Source of the DNA: UBA10347 sp905182135
GTDB lineage: Bacteria; Actinomycetota; Acidimicrobiia; Acidimicrobiales; UBA10347
Reading direction: 5' to 3'
Assembly (NCBI GenBank): GCA_963925805.1
Contig: CAWUSE010000008.1
Location: forward strand, 88,453-152,452
DNA length: 64,000 nucleotides
How positions within the stretch are numbered: the first letter of the stretch is position 1; each line of letters begins with the position of its first letter. The translations under genes were made by a program, and so were the position numbers. Below the pieces are notes generated by a model. The model was not told the origin of the DNA, ran no database searches, and was given only the letters and a program-made list of their open reading frames with translations. Shown piece by piece: positions 53,819-62,520 of this stretch.

Positions 53819-54688
53819 GTGCCGCCCGATTTGGTGGCACAGCTCGATGCAGTGAAGGCTCAGCCCATGGCTGAAGACGTTCTGCTCATCGACGACCCCG
53901 CTCCCAAAATTCGCCGACTCACGCTTAATCGGCCAGACAAGCGCAATGCACTCGATGACAGTCTCCGAGGTGCACTGTTTGACGCTCTACGTGCGGGGGA
54001 CCGGGACAAGGATGTCTCAGTAATGATCGTGCGAGGCGCAGGCAAATGCTTCTCGGCTGGCTACGACTTAAGTAAGCCGAACCGACCGGTCGAACGGACA
54101 ACGGCCTACCAAGATGGCTGGTGGGCACGCCATGTGGTGAACAACTGGTTCGAGATGTGGGACATGTCAACGCCCATCATCGGTCAGGTCCATGGCTGGT
54201 GCCTCGCCGGCGGCAGTGAACTGGCAACGGCATGCGACCTGGTTTACGTGGCCGATGATGCACAGATCGGCTACCCACCTGTGCGCCTGATGTCGCCGCC
54301 AGACATGCAATGGCAGACCTGGATGATGGGGCTCCGACGGGGCATGGAAGCCTTGTTAACCGGCGATGCAATGTCGGGGACCGAAGCGGTCGAATCGGGG
54401 TACGCGAACCGCTCCTTCGCCGAGGGTGCCCTAGATGACGAGGTACTAAAGATCGCCAACCGCATCGCCAAAATTCCACTCGACCTGTTGGCCATAAACA
54501 AGCGGTCCGCGCATCGCGCCATGGAAGCAATGGGCATTCGCGATGGCATCCGCGCCACCACTGAGCTCCAGGCCCTCGCTTTCCACCAGCCATCATCGTT
54601 GGCATATCGTGAAGGATTCGGCGACGGCAACCTCACCGACAAGCTCAGCGAGCGAGACGAAACCTTCGGCGACTACCGCACCTCATAA
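53819..54688 (+). CDS. Enoyl-CoA hydratase/isomerase (crotonase) family protein
   Basis: 289 residues from GTG at 53819; an ATG at 53867 would remove 16 residues. Crotonase features: IRRLTLNRPDKRNALDDSLR, KCFSAGYDLSKPN, and QVHGWCLAGGSELATACDLV with the first catalytic Glu. At the second catalytic position it has IGYPPVRLMSPPD, so the usual Glu is missing, as in the other crotonase here. Start nine bases after the thioesterase stop, giving a likely two-gene operon. A repeat cluster of the TGTGTC family begins 24 bases after the stop. Confidence 0.9.
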   Translation: MPPDLVAQLDAVKAQPMAEDVLLIDDPAPKIRRLTLNRPDKRNALDDSLRGALFDALRAGDRDKDVSVMIVRGAGKCFSAGYDLSKPNRPVERTTAYQDGWWARHVVNNWFEMWDMSTPIIGQVHGWCLAGGSELATACDLVYVADDAQIGYPPVRLMSPPDMQWQTWMMGLRRGMEALLTGDAMSGTEAVESGYANRSFAEGALDDEVLKIANRIAKIPLDLLAINKRSAHRAMEAMGIRDGIRATTELQALAFHQPSSLAYREGFGDGNLTDKLSERDETFGDYRTS

Positions 54689-54711
54689 CAACCCCAACCC
54701 GCTGATCCGCT

Positions 54712-54782
54712 CACCCTTCGTGTCACCAACCTTTCGTGTCTGACACAGATGATGCAACCTTTCGTGTCTGACACAGATGGTG
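54712..54782. repeat. Tandem repeat cluster of the TGTGTC-T-GACAC family
   Basis: After a partial unit at 54712-54726, two adjacent 28-base copies (54727-54754 and 54755-54782) share CAACCTTTCGTGTCTGACAC and an ending CAGATG-A/G-TG; they differ at one position. The inner palindrome is GTGTCTGACAC with weaker outer pairing. It lies between converging stops of the crotonase gene (54688) and the CoA-binding protein gene (54789). Confidence 0.88.
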
Positions 54783-54788
54783 CAGCGA

Positions 54789-55265
54789 CTAGCTGGCTCG
54801 GCGTGCCGAAATGACACCCGTGTCGAAGCCGGCAAGGTGGAGTCCTCCGGCAAATCGAGCGTGCTCGATTTTGGTACACCGGTCCATAACAAGCTGAAGA
54901 TTCCCGGCCTGTGCGATCTCCGCAGCCTCTTCCGACATGATGCCAAGCTGCAGCCATAAGGTCGTCGCACCGACCGCTACTGCCTCAGCCGCAATGGCAG
55001 GGCAATCCTCGGGCTTGCGGAATACATCAACCAGGTCTGGCACTACCGGCAACGCATCGAGCGAGGGGTAACAAGGGAAGCCATTGACTTCGGTTTCACG
55101 CGGATTGACCGGATACAGGTCAAAATCACAGACCGAAGACGCCAAGTACGTCATCACGAAATTGCTAGAGCGCGACGGGTTGGAAGATGCTCCAACCACC
55201 GCAATCGAGCGGGTCCCATCAAGGATCTGCTTGCGGCTGATAGCGCTGGGTTCAAGATAGGTCAC
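54789..55265 (-). CDS. CoA-binding domain protein (YccU-like)
   Basis: 158 residues from GTG at 55265; another GTG at 55292 is also open. The Rossmann-type CoA-binding pattern is clear: TRSIAVVGASSNPSRSSNFV near the start, YPVNPRETEVNGFPCYPSLD in the middle, VPDLVDVFRKPEDCPAIAAE, and TTLWLQLGIMSEEAAEIAQA with the later VMDRCTKIEHARF. Function is unknown, but members bind CoA or a related nucleotide. Divergent from the lipoprotein gene. Confidence 0.9.
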   Translation of the reverse strand: MTYLEPSAISRKQILDGTRSIAVVGASSNPSRSSNFVMTYLASSVCDFDLYPVNPRETEVNGFPCYPSLDALPVVPDLVDVFRKPEDCPAIAAEAVAVGATTLWLQLGIMSEEAAEIAQAGNLQLVMDRCTKIEHARFAGGLHLAGFDTGVISARRAS

Positions 55266-55318
55266 GGGCCAATTGTGCCCTGCGCCCGTCACACACGCCA
55301 GCTTTAAGGCAAACTGAC

Positions 55319-56053
55319 ATGGTGCAATCGAGACTAGGCCTACTCATCTGTCTAGCCGTAGCAGCGGTATTCCTTGCCGCCTGCTCTTCGACCACGGGGC
55401 TGTCCACCGACGAACGCCCAGTAGTTGCATCAACAGATGGCCCGGCAGCAGCATCAACAACTGACAGCAGCCAAGCCAACACCGAACCAGACGACACCGA
55501 CACCGCAGACGGATCTCGCTCAGACACCCAGAATGACTCAGACCCCGCCGACAACACCGCTTCCGACAACACCGCTTCTGACAACACCGACGCCGACGCT
55601 GAAACCGACCAGGGTGCAAGCACCGACGCGCCAGCAACAACACCAGAAGTTGAGATCCCTAAGGGATTCGGCTTGGGCGGTTCCGAACAACTCCAAGGCC
55701 TGCTCACTGATTGCGCAGATGGCAACAACTTGGCGTGCGACATTCTGTATGTGATCTCGCCGTTCAACTCAACAGAAGAGGCTGTAGCTGTCACCTGTGG
55801 AGGCCTCGCCAACACCGCAGTCACCTTCTGTACCGCTGGCATCGATGCCGGCGAAGACGAACGCTTCTTCGCTCTCGACAGCGCTGGGCTCGGACGAGTA
55901 ACCAAAGCTTGTCAGGTCGGCGGCGACATGACAGCCTGCGACTTCCTGTACTACCGCTCGCCTATTGGTAGTCAGCTTGAAGAGATCGGCAGCACCTGTG
56001 GCGGAAGAATCAACGTCGCTCTTCCGGACTGCCGATCGACCATCGCCGAGTAG
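55319..56053 (+). CDS. Secreted lipoprotein with duplicated cysteine-containing domain
   Basis: 244 residues. A signal peptide ends at the lipobox LAAC (about residue 19-22: VFLAACSSTTG). A Ser/Thr/Asp/Asn-rich linker of about 85 residues follows, with repeated DNTASDNTASDNTDAD. The C-terminal part has two similar units of about 45 residues: the first contains CADGNNLACDILYVISPFNS and TCGG, the second CQVGGDMTACDFLYYRSPIG and TCGG. The paired cysteines suggest disulfides. Function is unknown. It is likely anchored on the cell surface. Confidence 0.8.
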   Translation: MVQSRLGLLICLAVAAVFLAACSSTTGLSTDERPVVASTDGPAAASTTDSSQANTEPDDTDTADGSRSDTQNDSDPADNTASDNTASDNTDADAETDQGASTDAPATTPEVEIPKGFGLGGSEQLQGLLTDCADGNNLACDILYVISPFNSTEEAVAVTCGGLANTAVTFCTAGIDAGEDERFFALDSAGLGRVTKACQVGGDMTACDFLYYRSPIGSQLEEIGSTCGGRINVALPDCRSTIAE

Positions 56054-56087
56054 CCCAACACGCGCATAGCGCCACCACCAAAATTGG

Positions 56088-57362
56088 TCAGCCGAGAGCT
56101 TGGTCCAGATCCCACAGAATGTCGTCCAAGTCTTCGAGCCCGACCGACAACCGCACCATGTCCCCACCGACTCCAGCCGCAGCGAGCTGGTCCTCGCTGA
56201 GCTGTTGATGGGTTGTCGATGCCGGGTGGATCACCAATGTACGGGCGTCGCCGACGTTGGCCAGATGACTGATAAGTTCGAGCTTCTCGATGAAGGCTTG
56301 GCCTGACTCACGGCCACCCTTCACTCCAAAGGTGAAGATCGCGCCGGCACCACGCGGTAAGTACTTAGCCGCCAACGAGCGATAGGGCGAATCGTCAAGG
56401 TCAGCGTGGGCCACCCAGCTGACGCGAGGGTCAGCGTCAAGCCACTGAGCGACCGCTTGAGCGTTTCGTACATGTTCGTCCATGCGTAACGGCAGAGTCT
56501 CAAGGCCTTGGAGCAGCATGAACGCATTGAACGGGGACAATGATGCCCCCACGTCGCGCAGTTGTTCGGACCGTAACGCCATGCAATAGGCGTACTCGCC
56601 GAAGTTGCCGAACCACTGCAAGCCGTTGTAGGTCAGAACGGGTTCAGTCATCCGAGGGAACCGGCCCGAACTCCAGTCAAAGGTCCCGGCCTCGGTTACA
56701 ACGCCGCCGATGCTCGTGCCATGACCTCCGATGAACTTTGTAGCCGAGTGCACCACGATGTCAGCACCCCATTCCATTGGCCGACACAACCATGGCGTGG
56801 CAAAGGTCGAGTCAACAACCAGCGGCAGACCGTGGCTGTGTGCCACGTCGGCCAACGCCTCGAGATCAGCAACCGCTCCACCAGGGTTACCGATGACCTC
56901 GGTATACATCGCCTTGGTCTCGGGCCGGATCGCCGCAGCGAACGCGTCGACGTCGGTGTTCGGAACAAACGTTGTGTCAACCCCGAACCGACCCAACGTC
57001 GTATCAAAGAGTGTGTAGGTGCCGCCGTATACCCCAGCCGCGGAAACGATGTGATCGCCAGCGCCCACCAGCGTCGACATAGCCAAGAAGGCCGCTGCCT
57101 GACCGCTGGCCGTAGCTACAGCACCAATAGCGCCTTCGAGGCTCGCCATACGTTCTTCAAATGCAGCCGTGGTTGGGTTGGAGATCCGGCTGTAGATAGT
57201 TCCGAACTTCTGCAACGCAAACAGGTCCGCCGCATCGTCGGTGTCCTCGAACACGAAGCTGGTCGACTGATAGATGGGGACGGCTCTTGCTCCGGTGGCC
57301 GAGTCAGGCTGACCACCAGCGTGCAGCGTGCGAGTCTTGAATCCGAATTCGTGATCACTCAT
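56088..57362 (-). CDS. metY: O-acetylhomoserine sulfhydrylase/aminocarboxypropyltransferase
   Basis: 424 residues from ATG at 57362; a GTG three codons upstream (57371) is also possible. Cys/Met-metabolism PLP enzyme features: FGFKTRTLHAGGQPDSATGA, VPIYQSTSFVFEDTDDAADL, SRISNPTTAAFEERMASLEG, LPLVVDSTFATPWLCRPMEW (PLP Asp), and the Schiff-base lysine in VVHSATKFIGGHGTSIGG. The long insert after it (TFDWSSGRFPRMTEPVLTYN) is typical of MetY rather than MetB. It makes homocysteine from O-acetylhomoserine and sulfide. Divergent or isolated from neighbours. Confidence 0.93.
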   Translation of the reverse strand: MSDHEFGFKTRTLHAGGQPDSATGARAVPIYQSTSFVFEDTDDAADLFALQKFGTIYSRISNPTTAAFEERMASLEGAIGAVATASGQAAAFLAMSTLVGAGDHIVSAAGVYGGTYTLFDTTLGRFGVDTTFVPNTDVDAFAAAIRPETKAMYTEVIGNPGGAVADLEALADVAHSHGLPLVVDSTFATPWLCRPMEWGADIVVHSATKFIGGHGTSIGGVVTEAGTFDWSSGRFPRMTEPVLTYNGLQWFGNFGEYAYCMALRSEQLRDVGASLSPFNAFMLLQGLETLPLRMDEHVRNAQAVAQWLDADPRVSWVAHADLDDSPYRSLAAKYLPRGAGAIFTFGVKGGRESGQAFIEKLELISHLANVGDARTLVIHPASTTHQQLSEDQLAAAGVGGDMVRLSVGLEDLDDILWDLDQALG

Positions 57363-57467
57363 CCCCTTCACTCTTCCACACGGCCATGTCGCACACCCTG
57401 TGCTGCATCGCAGGAAGCACGCCGGCCTCGTGATACCTGCAGGTTGTCCCGGAGATGGGACGCTGCT

Positions 57468-58283
57468 TCAGGTCTTCGCTGCGAGTAAGGGCTCGAGGAA
57501 AGCAGCAATACCGTCTTCCTCGACGCTCGTGGTGACACGGTCGGCAGCGGCTTGCACCTCAGGACGGGCATTACCCATGGCCACACCGGTTCCGGCCCAC
57601 CGCAGCATCTCGATGTCATTGCCGCCATCGCCAAACGCGACAACGTCTGCTGCGGTCAAACCCAGATGATCGACGAGCACTTGCAACGCCACCGCCTTGT
57701 GGTCGCCACGCGGTGAGACGTCGACAATCGGCAGGCCGCCAAACTGCACCTGACATCGGTCGTCGATCAACTCGGCCACGATTGCGGCAAGTTCGTCGAG
57801 TCGATCGTCGTAATCATCGTGGAATGGGATGACGCGACGGACTTGGGATAGATCGGCAGGTAGCGCATCGAGCACGTCGGAGACAGGAGGCACCGAATTC
57901 GTCTCGGGCACACGACGACTGAAGCCAGGTTCCTCAAGGACCGTGTCACCAACCTCGACAGCGAACCCAACACCGGGGAGGCGAGCGCGCAAGCCATGGA
58001 TCACCGGCAATACGACATCTTCAGGGAGGCAACGATCGCGTAACAAGCGACCTGTTTTCACCTCGAACAGCACCGAACCGTTACCGCACGCCATCCAGTC
58101 GGCACCACCAACATGGTCAAGCGTGAACTGAGCCACGGCCAACGGGCGACCAGTTGCTAGCGCGATGGGTATCTGAAGTGCCCGCAACCGAGCCAGCACC
58201 GCAACAGTCGACGAGGCGACATTGCCATCCCAGTCCAACAACGTGCCGTCAACATCGAACACAACCAGCTTCGGAATCTGCAC
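57468..58283 (-). CDS. HAD family phosphatase (Cof-like)
   Basis: 271 residues from GTG. HAD motif I is KLVVFDVDGTLLDWDG, motif II appears at PIALATGRPLAV, the lysine of motif III in RGDHKAVALQVLVDHLGL, and motif IV is VVAFGDGGNDIEMLRWAGTG followed by VAMGNARPEVQAAADRV. The cap domain in between is of the Cof/C2B type. It should hydrolyse sugar or nucleotide phosphates. Alone between MetY and a remnant region. Confidence 0.92.
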   Translation of the reverse strand: MQIPKLVVFDVDGTLLDWDGNVASSTVAVLARLRALQIPIALATGRPLAVAQFTLDHVGGADWMACGNGSVLFEVKTGRLLRDRCLPEDVVLPVIHGLRARLPGVGFAVEVGDTVLEEPGFSRRVPETNSVPPVSDVLDALPADLSQVRRVIPFHDDYDDRLDELAAIVAELIDDRCQVQFGGLPIVDVSPRGDHKAVALQVLVDHLGLTAADVVAFGDGGNDIEMLRWAGTGVAMGNARPEVQAAADRVTTSVEEDGIAAFLEPLLAAKT

Positions 58284-58917
58284 GACGCCGAGCGTACTGT
58301 GGACGTTTGCGAGGCCGCGGCTACTGCAAGATCAATACTGCTCTGAACTACGAACCCGAAAACGTGGGCGTGAACCGCATTACAGCGCACCTGATAAAGA
58401 CCTTGATGACAGCAGGGCACTTCAAGAACCGACTGCTGATCCATGCCATCGAAACCCAGACACCATGTAGTCGCATCGGTTAAGCACATGGGCCATGTGG
58501 ATGAGATAGCCAGTACTGCATTCTTTCTGGCTAGAAATGAGTCAAGTTCCATCAGCAGCGAGGGCACCTACGAGAAATACAGCCTGCCGATCAGCGAGCG
58601 CGAAGTCGCCCGGATGCGCATCGCCTAACTCAATCAATGCCATATTCGGTTGAACACTCGAACTGCACTGGCGATGCAGCAAGGTCTCGATGACGGGCTT
58701 CACAAACAGTTGTAGAGCTATGTCACTAATGCCACTTTCCTGACCAAGGAATGGTCGAACTCGCTCTACCGAATGCATTCTGTCTGAGTTTGGGGCAGGC
58801 GTTCCAGGTACTAGCTATCGACATCGACTTCGACGTGCTACGGCAGCGGGAGCCCTCCTTCATGCACTCGGTCTTCGCCCAGCTACCGGAGCGTTGCCCA
58901 CTGTGGTTGAATGCGAC
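58284..58917. other. Intergenic region with a possible SDR remnant
   Basis: 634 bases between the HAD gene and the fumarylacetoacetase-family gene. A plus-strand frame (58443-58628) includes GHVDEIASTAFFLARNESSS, which resembles the C-terminal GxPEEIAxAxLFLASDESS segment of short-chain dehydrogenases; the rest of such a protein is absent. Nothing else can be assigned. Confidence 0.45.
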
Positions 58918-59736
58918 ATGCGCTTTTTGGGTTTCGAAGTTGATGGAGTTGCAGCAATCGGCGTCGTGAACGACGAGCAAGTTCGACGGCTCTGCTCCAT
59001 CGATGAGTTCTACGCTGACGTTGACCGCTGGCAGAACATCGCACCGAGCGGACCTTCAGTCGCGATTGCTGACATCGTGCGGGTGCCACCTGTGCCACAG
59101 ACGGCCAAAGTTCTGTGCCTCGGCCTGAACTACGCCGCACATATCTCTGAAACGGGAAGCGAGCGGCCAGACTTCCCCAACATCTTCGCCAAGTGGTACG
59201 CCTCGTTGTCGAACCATGGTGACCAGATTCCCGTGCCATCAGGCGATAATCGTCTGGACTGGGAATGCGAGATGGCAGTCATCATCGGCGCGCCATTGAC
59301 CGATACGACCGAAGCAGATGCCATGGCCGGCGTGCTGGGTTACACCTGTTTCAACGATATAAGCGCTCGCGGTTACCAGCGACGCACCAAGCAATGGGCG
59401 ATCGGAAAGAACCCCGACAACTCAGCACCGATTGGCCCTGTCGTCGTAACCGCTGACGAATTCGGCGACCCCTACGGTAAGCGAATCTTGACTCGGGTGA
59501 ACGGCGACGTTCGCCAAGACGGAACCACAGACATGATGCTGTTCAAGATCGCCGAGACGATCGAATACATCACCGCGGGCACGTCACTTCGCCCTGGTGA
59601 TGTCATTGCGACCGGCACGCCATCGGGCGTCGGCGACAAGATGGATCCGCCTACGTACCTGACGGCAGGCGACACTGTTGAAATTGAAATTGAAGGCATC
59701 GGCACGTTGCAGAGCAGAATTGTCGCTCGCGGCTGA
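58918..59736 (+). CDS. Fumarylacetoacetate hydrolase family protein
   Basis: 272 residues from the ATG at 58918; a TTG eight codons upstream is also open. The family core is clear: VLCLGLNYAAHISETGSERP, WECEMAVIIGAPLTDTTEAD (metal-binding Glu), YTCFNDISARGYQRRTKQWA, KNPDNSAPIGPVVVTADEFG, and GDVIATGTPSGVGDKMDPPT. It probably hydrolyses or decarboxylates a 2-oxo acid or acylpyruvate in aromatic degradation. A quinone oxidoreductase gene follows by 59 bases on the same strand. Confidence 0.92.
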   Translation: MRFLGFEVDGVAAIGVVNDEQVRRLCSIDEFYADVDRWQNIAPSGPSVAIADIVRVPPVPQTAKVLCLGLNYAAHISETGSERPDFPNIFAKWYASLSNHGDQIPVPSGDNRLDWECEMAVIIGAPLTDTTEADAMAGVLGYTCFNDISARGYQRRTKQWAIGKNPDNSAPIGPVVVTADEFGDPYGKRILTRVNGDVRQDGTTDMMLFKIAETIEYITAGTSLRPGDVIATGTPSGVGDKMDPPTYLTAGDTVEIEIEGIGTLQSRIVARG

Positions 59737-59795
59737 TGCCCCGTCTATACCCACTTCTCTGACCTCCATCACAACATCTATTTAGGAGACCTGCC

Positions 59796-60770
59796 ATGCG
59801 AACTTGGCAAATGCACGAACTCGGCGATCCATGGACCGACCTACAACTCGACGAAGTCGACATACCGACACCTGGCCCTGGCCAAATAGGCATCGAGGTC
59901 GAAGCCGTTGGCGTGGCTTTCCCCAATGTGCTGATGGCACAGGGCAAGTATCAGGTGAAGTCGACCCCACCGTTCTCGCCAGCCGAGTCGGTCGTTGGCC
60001 GCGTGTCAGGGCTGGGTGAAGGAGTCGATTCTTTCGCGATCGGCGATCGAGTCATGACCAGCGACGGCGCTTCGTTGTCCGAGCACATCGTTGCCTCCGC
60101 AAAGCGGGCCTTTCGCGCCCCCGAATCGCTTACGGCGGGCCAATCCACCGCCTTGCTTGTTAACTACCCGACCACCTGGTTCGGCCTGCACGAACGGGCC
60201 CAACTGCAAGCCGGCGAAACCGTTCTCATCACCGCCGCTGCGGGCGGCGTCGGAACCGCAGCTATCGACCTGGCCAAGGCCCAAGGTGCGACCGTGATCG
60301 CCGTTGCTGGCGGTCCCGAGAAACTGCAGGTCTGCAAGGATGTCGGCGCAGACTTCACCGTCGATTACCGAGCTACCCCTGATTTCGTCGACGAGGTTCG
60401 CGAGATCTCCGGTGGCGGCGTGGACGTTTGTTACGAGGTCGTCGGTGGCGACACCTTCCAACATGCCCGTCGGTGCATGGGCTGGGACGGTCGACTGCTG
60501 ATCATTGGCTTCGCAGGCGGCACGATCCCCGACTCGCCGATGAACCATGCCCTGCTCAAAAATTACTCGATCGTTGGCGTCCACTGGGGTGCATCAGTTC
60601 AGCGCGATCCTGATTCTCTCGTGCGCCAACTCGGCGAACTGACCAGGCTCGCCGACACCGGCAAGATCTCGCCCAATATGTACCCACCGTTCACCTTTGA
60701 GGACGCCAAGCTAGCTTTCGACGATCTCGCCCACCGCAAGACCACCGGCAAGGTCGTCGTCGAGCTGTAG
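59796..60770 (+). CDS. NADPH:quinone oxidoreductase-like protein (MDR family)
   Basis: 324 residues with AGGAG upstream of the ATG. Medium-chain dehydrogenase/reductase features: PGPGQIGIEVEAVGVAFPNV near the start, FSPAESVVGRVSGLGEGVDS, the coenzyme-binding VLITAAAGGVGTAAIDLAKA, then GVDVCYEVVGGDTFQHARRC and GRLLIIGFAGGTIPD. There are no catalytic zinc ligands, as expected for quinone oxidoreductases. It reduces quinones or alkenals with NADPH. Probably co-transcribed with the fumarylacetoacetase-family gene. Confidence 0.92.
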   Translation: MRTWQMHELGDPWTDLQLDEVDIPTPGPGQIGIEVEAVGVAFPNVLMAQGKYQVKSTPPFSPAESVVGRVSGLGEGVDSFAIGDRVMTSDGASLSEHIVASAKRAFRAPESLTAGQSTALLVNYPTTWFGLHERAQLQAGETVLITAAAGGVGTAAIDLAKAQGATVIAVAGGPEKLQVCKDVGADFTVDYRATPDFVDEVREISGGGVDVCYEVVGGDTFQHARRCMGWDGRLLIIGFAGGTIPDSPMNHALLKNYSIVGVHWGASVQRDPDSLVRQLGELTRLADTGKISPNMYPPFTFEDAKLAFDDLAHRKTTGKVVVEL

Positions 60771-60855
60771 AGCAGGTTCGGCCCTCGGCCTCCGTCGCCT
60801 TGGACTCATGGAAAGCTCATGACAACTGAACTGACCGCAAGAGAGTCCAAGGGCG

Positions 60856-61062
60856 ATGGGCCATGCTCACTACAAGAACAACACTTCTCCGGTGGCGTCG
60901 CTCTACCTGGAACCGATTCTGACACTCATACTGCGCAGCCCAAAGACTGTGGACTGGGGCTGCGCGTTCGAGGGATTGCATGCGGCTTTCCCAAAACACC
61001 CTGATTATGAGCTGTTTGCTACTGCCCTCAAACGGCTTCAGAAAGAGAGCACGCCAACATGA
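60856..61062 (+). CDS. Small protein of unknown function, ATGA-coupled to the next gene
   Basis: 68 residues. The stop codon overlaps the next gene's ATG (ATGA at 61059-61062), which is the main support for it being real. The sequence has a hydrophobic stretch (SLYLEPILTLILRSPKTVDW) and a basic/aromatic C-terminal half. No family is recognised. A competing frame starting at 60819 is less likely. Confidence 0.45.
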   Translation: MGHAHYKNNTSPVASLYLEPILTLILRSPKTVDWGCAFEGLHAAFPKHPDYELFATALKRLQKESTPT

Positions 61063-61448
61063 CAGCGTCTGAAGACCGCCCACAGGAGCCCGAGCACAGC
61101 GAGGCTGCGGTCGGCTGTGATTTATGCGAGGCCGCCCGGTTTACCCATTGGTATCACGAGGACGAAACGTGTTGGATCACCGACTGCGAAGTCTGTTCGG
61201 TCCCGATGGCCGTCTGGAAGCCGCATGGCATCGACCCAACCCAAGCCGAGATCACGCACATGCTTGGCCATCTCGAAGCTGCAGGAAAGACGCGCTTCGG
61301 TGATGAACCATTTACGCTCGATCGTGAAATGCGAACGATCCCGGACCATTGGCATGCGCATGCTCGAGACACCGAGTGGTTCCGCCTTCGGATGGCCCGA
61401 CCACTCAGCCGGTACACCGGCGTTGGTGTCAACCGGGTCGAACGTTAA
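61059..61448 (+). CDS. Cysteine-rich protein with two CxxC-type motifs, function unknown
   Basis: 129 residues. CDLCEAARFTHWYHEDETCW and ITDCEVCSVPMAVWKPHGID contain two CxxC pairs and histidines, resembling a metal-binding fold of a HIT-like or rubredoxin-like type. The second half is rich in His and aromatic residues (IPDHWHAHARDTEWFRLRMA). It overlaps the preceding small gene. Probably binds zinc (inference). The opp operon follows after 70 bases. Confidence 0.65.
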   Translation: MTASEDRPQEPEHSEAAVGCDLCEAARFTHWYHEDETCWITDCEVCSVPMAVWKPHGIDPTQAEITHMLGHLEAAGKTRFGDEPFTLDREMRTIPDHWHAHARDTEWFRLRMARPLSRYTGVGVNRVER

Positions 61449-61518
61449 CCCTCACGAACCGCTGTCCAGGGCTGCAACTGCGGTCTGTGGTCCATCCGAC
61501 GGCTACCCTGCGGCCAGT

Positions 61519-62520
61519 ATGAGCGCGACTGATCGAGAAACTGTCCTTGAGGTCAACGGCCTGAAGACGCACTTCCATACCCAAGACGGCACCGTGCACG
61601 CTGTCAATGGCGTGAGCTTCAAACTCCATGCAGGTGAGCTGCTTGGTGTTGTCGGCGAGAGCGGTTCCGGCAAGAGCGTGACCATGATGTCGTTACTCAA
61701 ACTCATTCCGATGCCACCGGGCGACATCGTTGATGGCCAGGCAAACTTCAGAAACAACGATCTGCTGCAGCTAGAACCCAACGAGCTACGCAAGGTCCGC
61801 GGCGGGCAAATTGGGTTCATCTTCCAAGACCCGATGACATCACTGAATCCCGTACTCACCATCGGGCGGCAGATCACCGAGCCTCTCATATTGCACACCG
61901 ATGTCGACAAAAAGGGCGCCAAAGTTCGAGCAGCCGAACTCCTCGACATGGTCGGTATCCCTGATGCCGCTGCACGGCTGAAGGCCTACCCCCACGAACT
62001 TTCCGGCGGTATGCGTCAGCGGGTTATGATCGCCATCGCCCTGGCTTGTTCTCCAGAAGTGATCATCGCCGACGAACCAACCACGGCCCTTGATGTCACC
62101 ATCCAAGCCCAGATCATTGCCATAGTTAAGGGTCTACGAGAACGCTTGGGCACCGCAGTGGTGTGGATCACCCATGACCTTGGCGTGATCGCCGGCCTCG
62201 CCGACCGGGTCCTCGTCATGTATGGCGGGCGAATAGTCGAAGAGGCTCCCGTTCGAGACCTCTATGCCAGACCGATGCACCCCTACACCGTGGGCCTTCT
62301 TGCCTCGCTGCCTCGACTTGACCAAAAGGGCCAAGAGCTGGTCAGTATTCCCGGTCAACCCCCGAGCCTGTATGCCGAGCCCACAGGCTGCTCATTTGCG
62401 CCGAGATGCGCCCATGCATTCGATCGCTGCACCAGCGAAGTTCCTGAGCTGGTCGAAGTGCACCCAGGACATCGCACTGCTTGCTTCTGGGATCTCGAGA
62501 ACGAAAGGCCACGCGCATGA
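61519..62520 (+). CDS. oppD: Oligopeptide/dipeptide ABC transporter ATP-binding protein OppD/DppD
   Basis: 333 residues from the ATG at 61519. ATPase motifs: Walker A GVVGESGSGKSVTMMSLLKL, Q-loop GQIGFIFQDPMTSLNPVLTI, signature YPHELSGGMRQRVMIAIALA, Walker B VIIADEPTTALDVTIQAQII and switch His in VWITHDLGVIAGLADRVLVM. The OppD-type C-terminal extension ends with the cysteine-rich TGCSFAPRCAHAFDRCTSEV. It powers uptake of peptides, together with OppF and the binding lipoprotein. The stop overlaps oppF by four bases. Confidence 0.94.
   Translation: MSATDRETVLEVNGLKTHFHTQDGTVHAVNGVSFKLHAGELLGVVGESGSGKSVTMMSLLKLIPMPPGDIVDGQANFRNNDLLQLEPNELRKVRGGQIGFIFQDPMTSLNPVLTIGRQITEPLILHTDVDKKGAKVRAAELLDMVGIPDAAARLKAYPHELSGGMRQRVMIAIALACSPEVIIADEPTTALDVTIQAQIIAIVKGLRERLGTAVVWITHDLGVIAGLADRVLVMYGGRIVEEAPVRDLYARPMHPYTVGLLASLPRLDQKGQELVSIPGQPPSLYAEPTGCSFAPRCAHAFDRCTSEVPELVEVHPGHRTACFWDLENERPRA

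Noticed and set aside
46440..54782. Repeats as a CRISPR-like array
   Set aside because: Units are palindromic, adjacent or overlapping with no unique spacers of constant length, and no cas genes are present.
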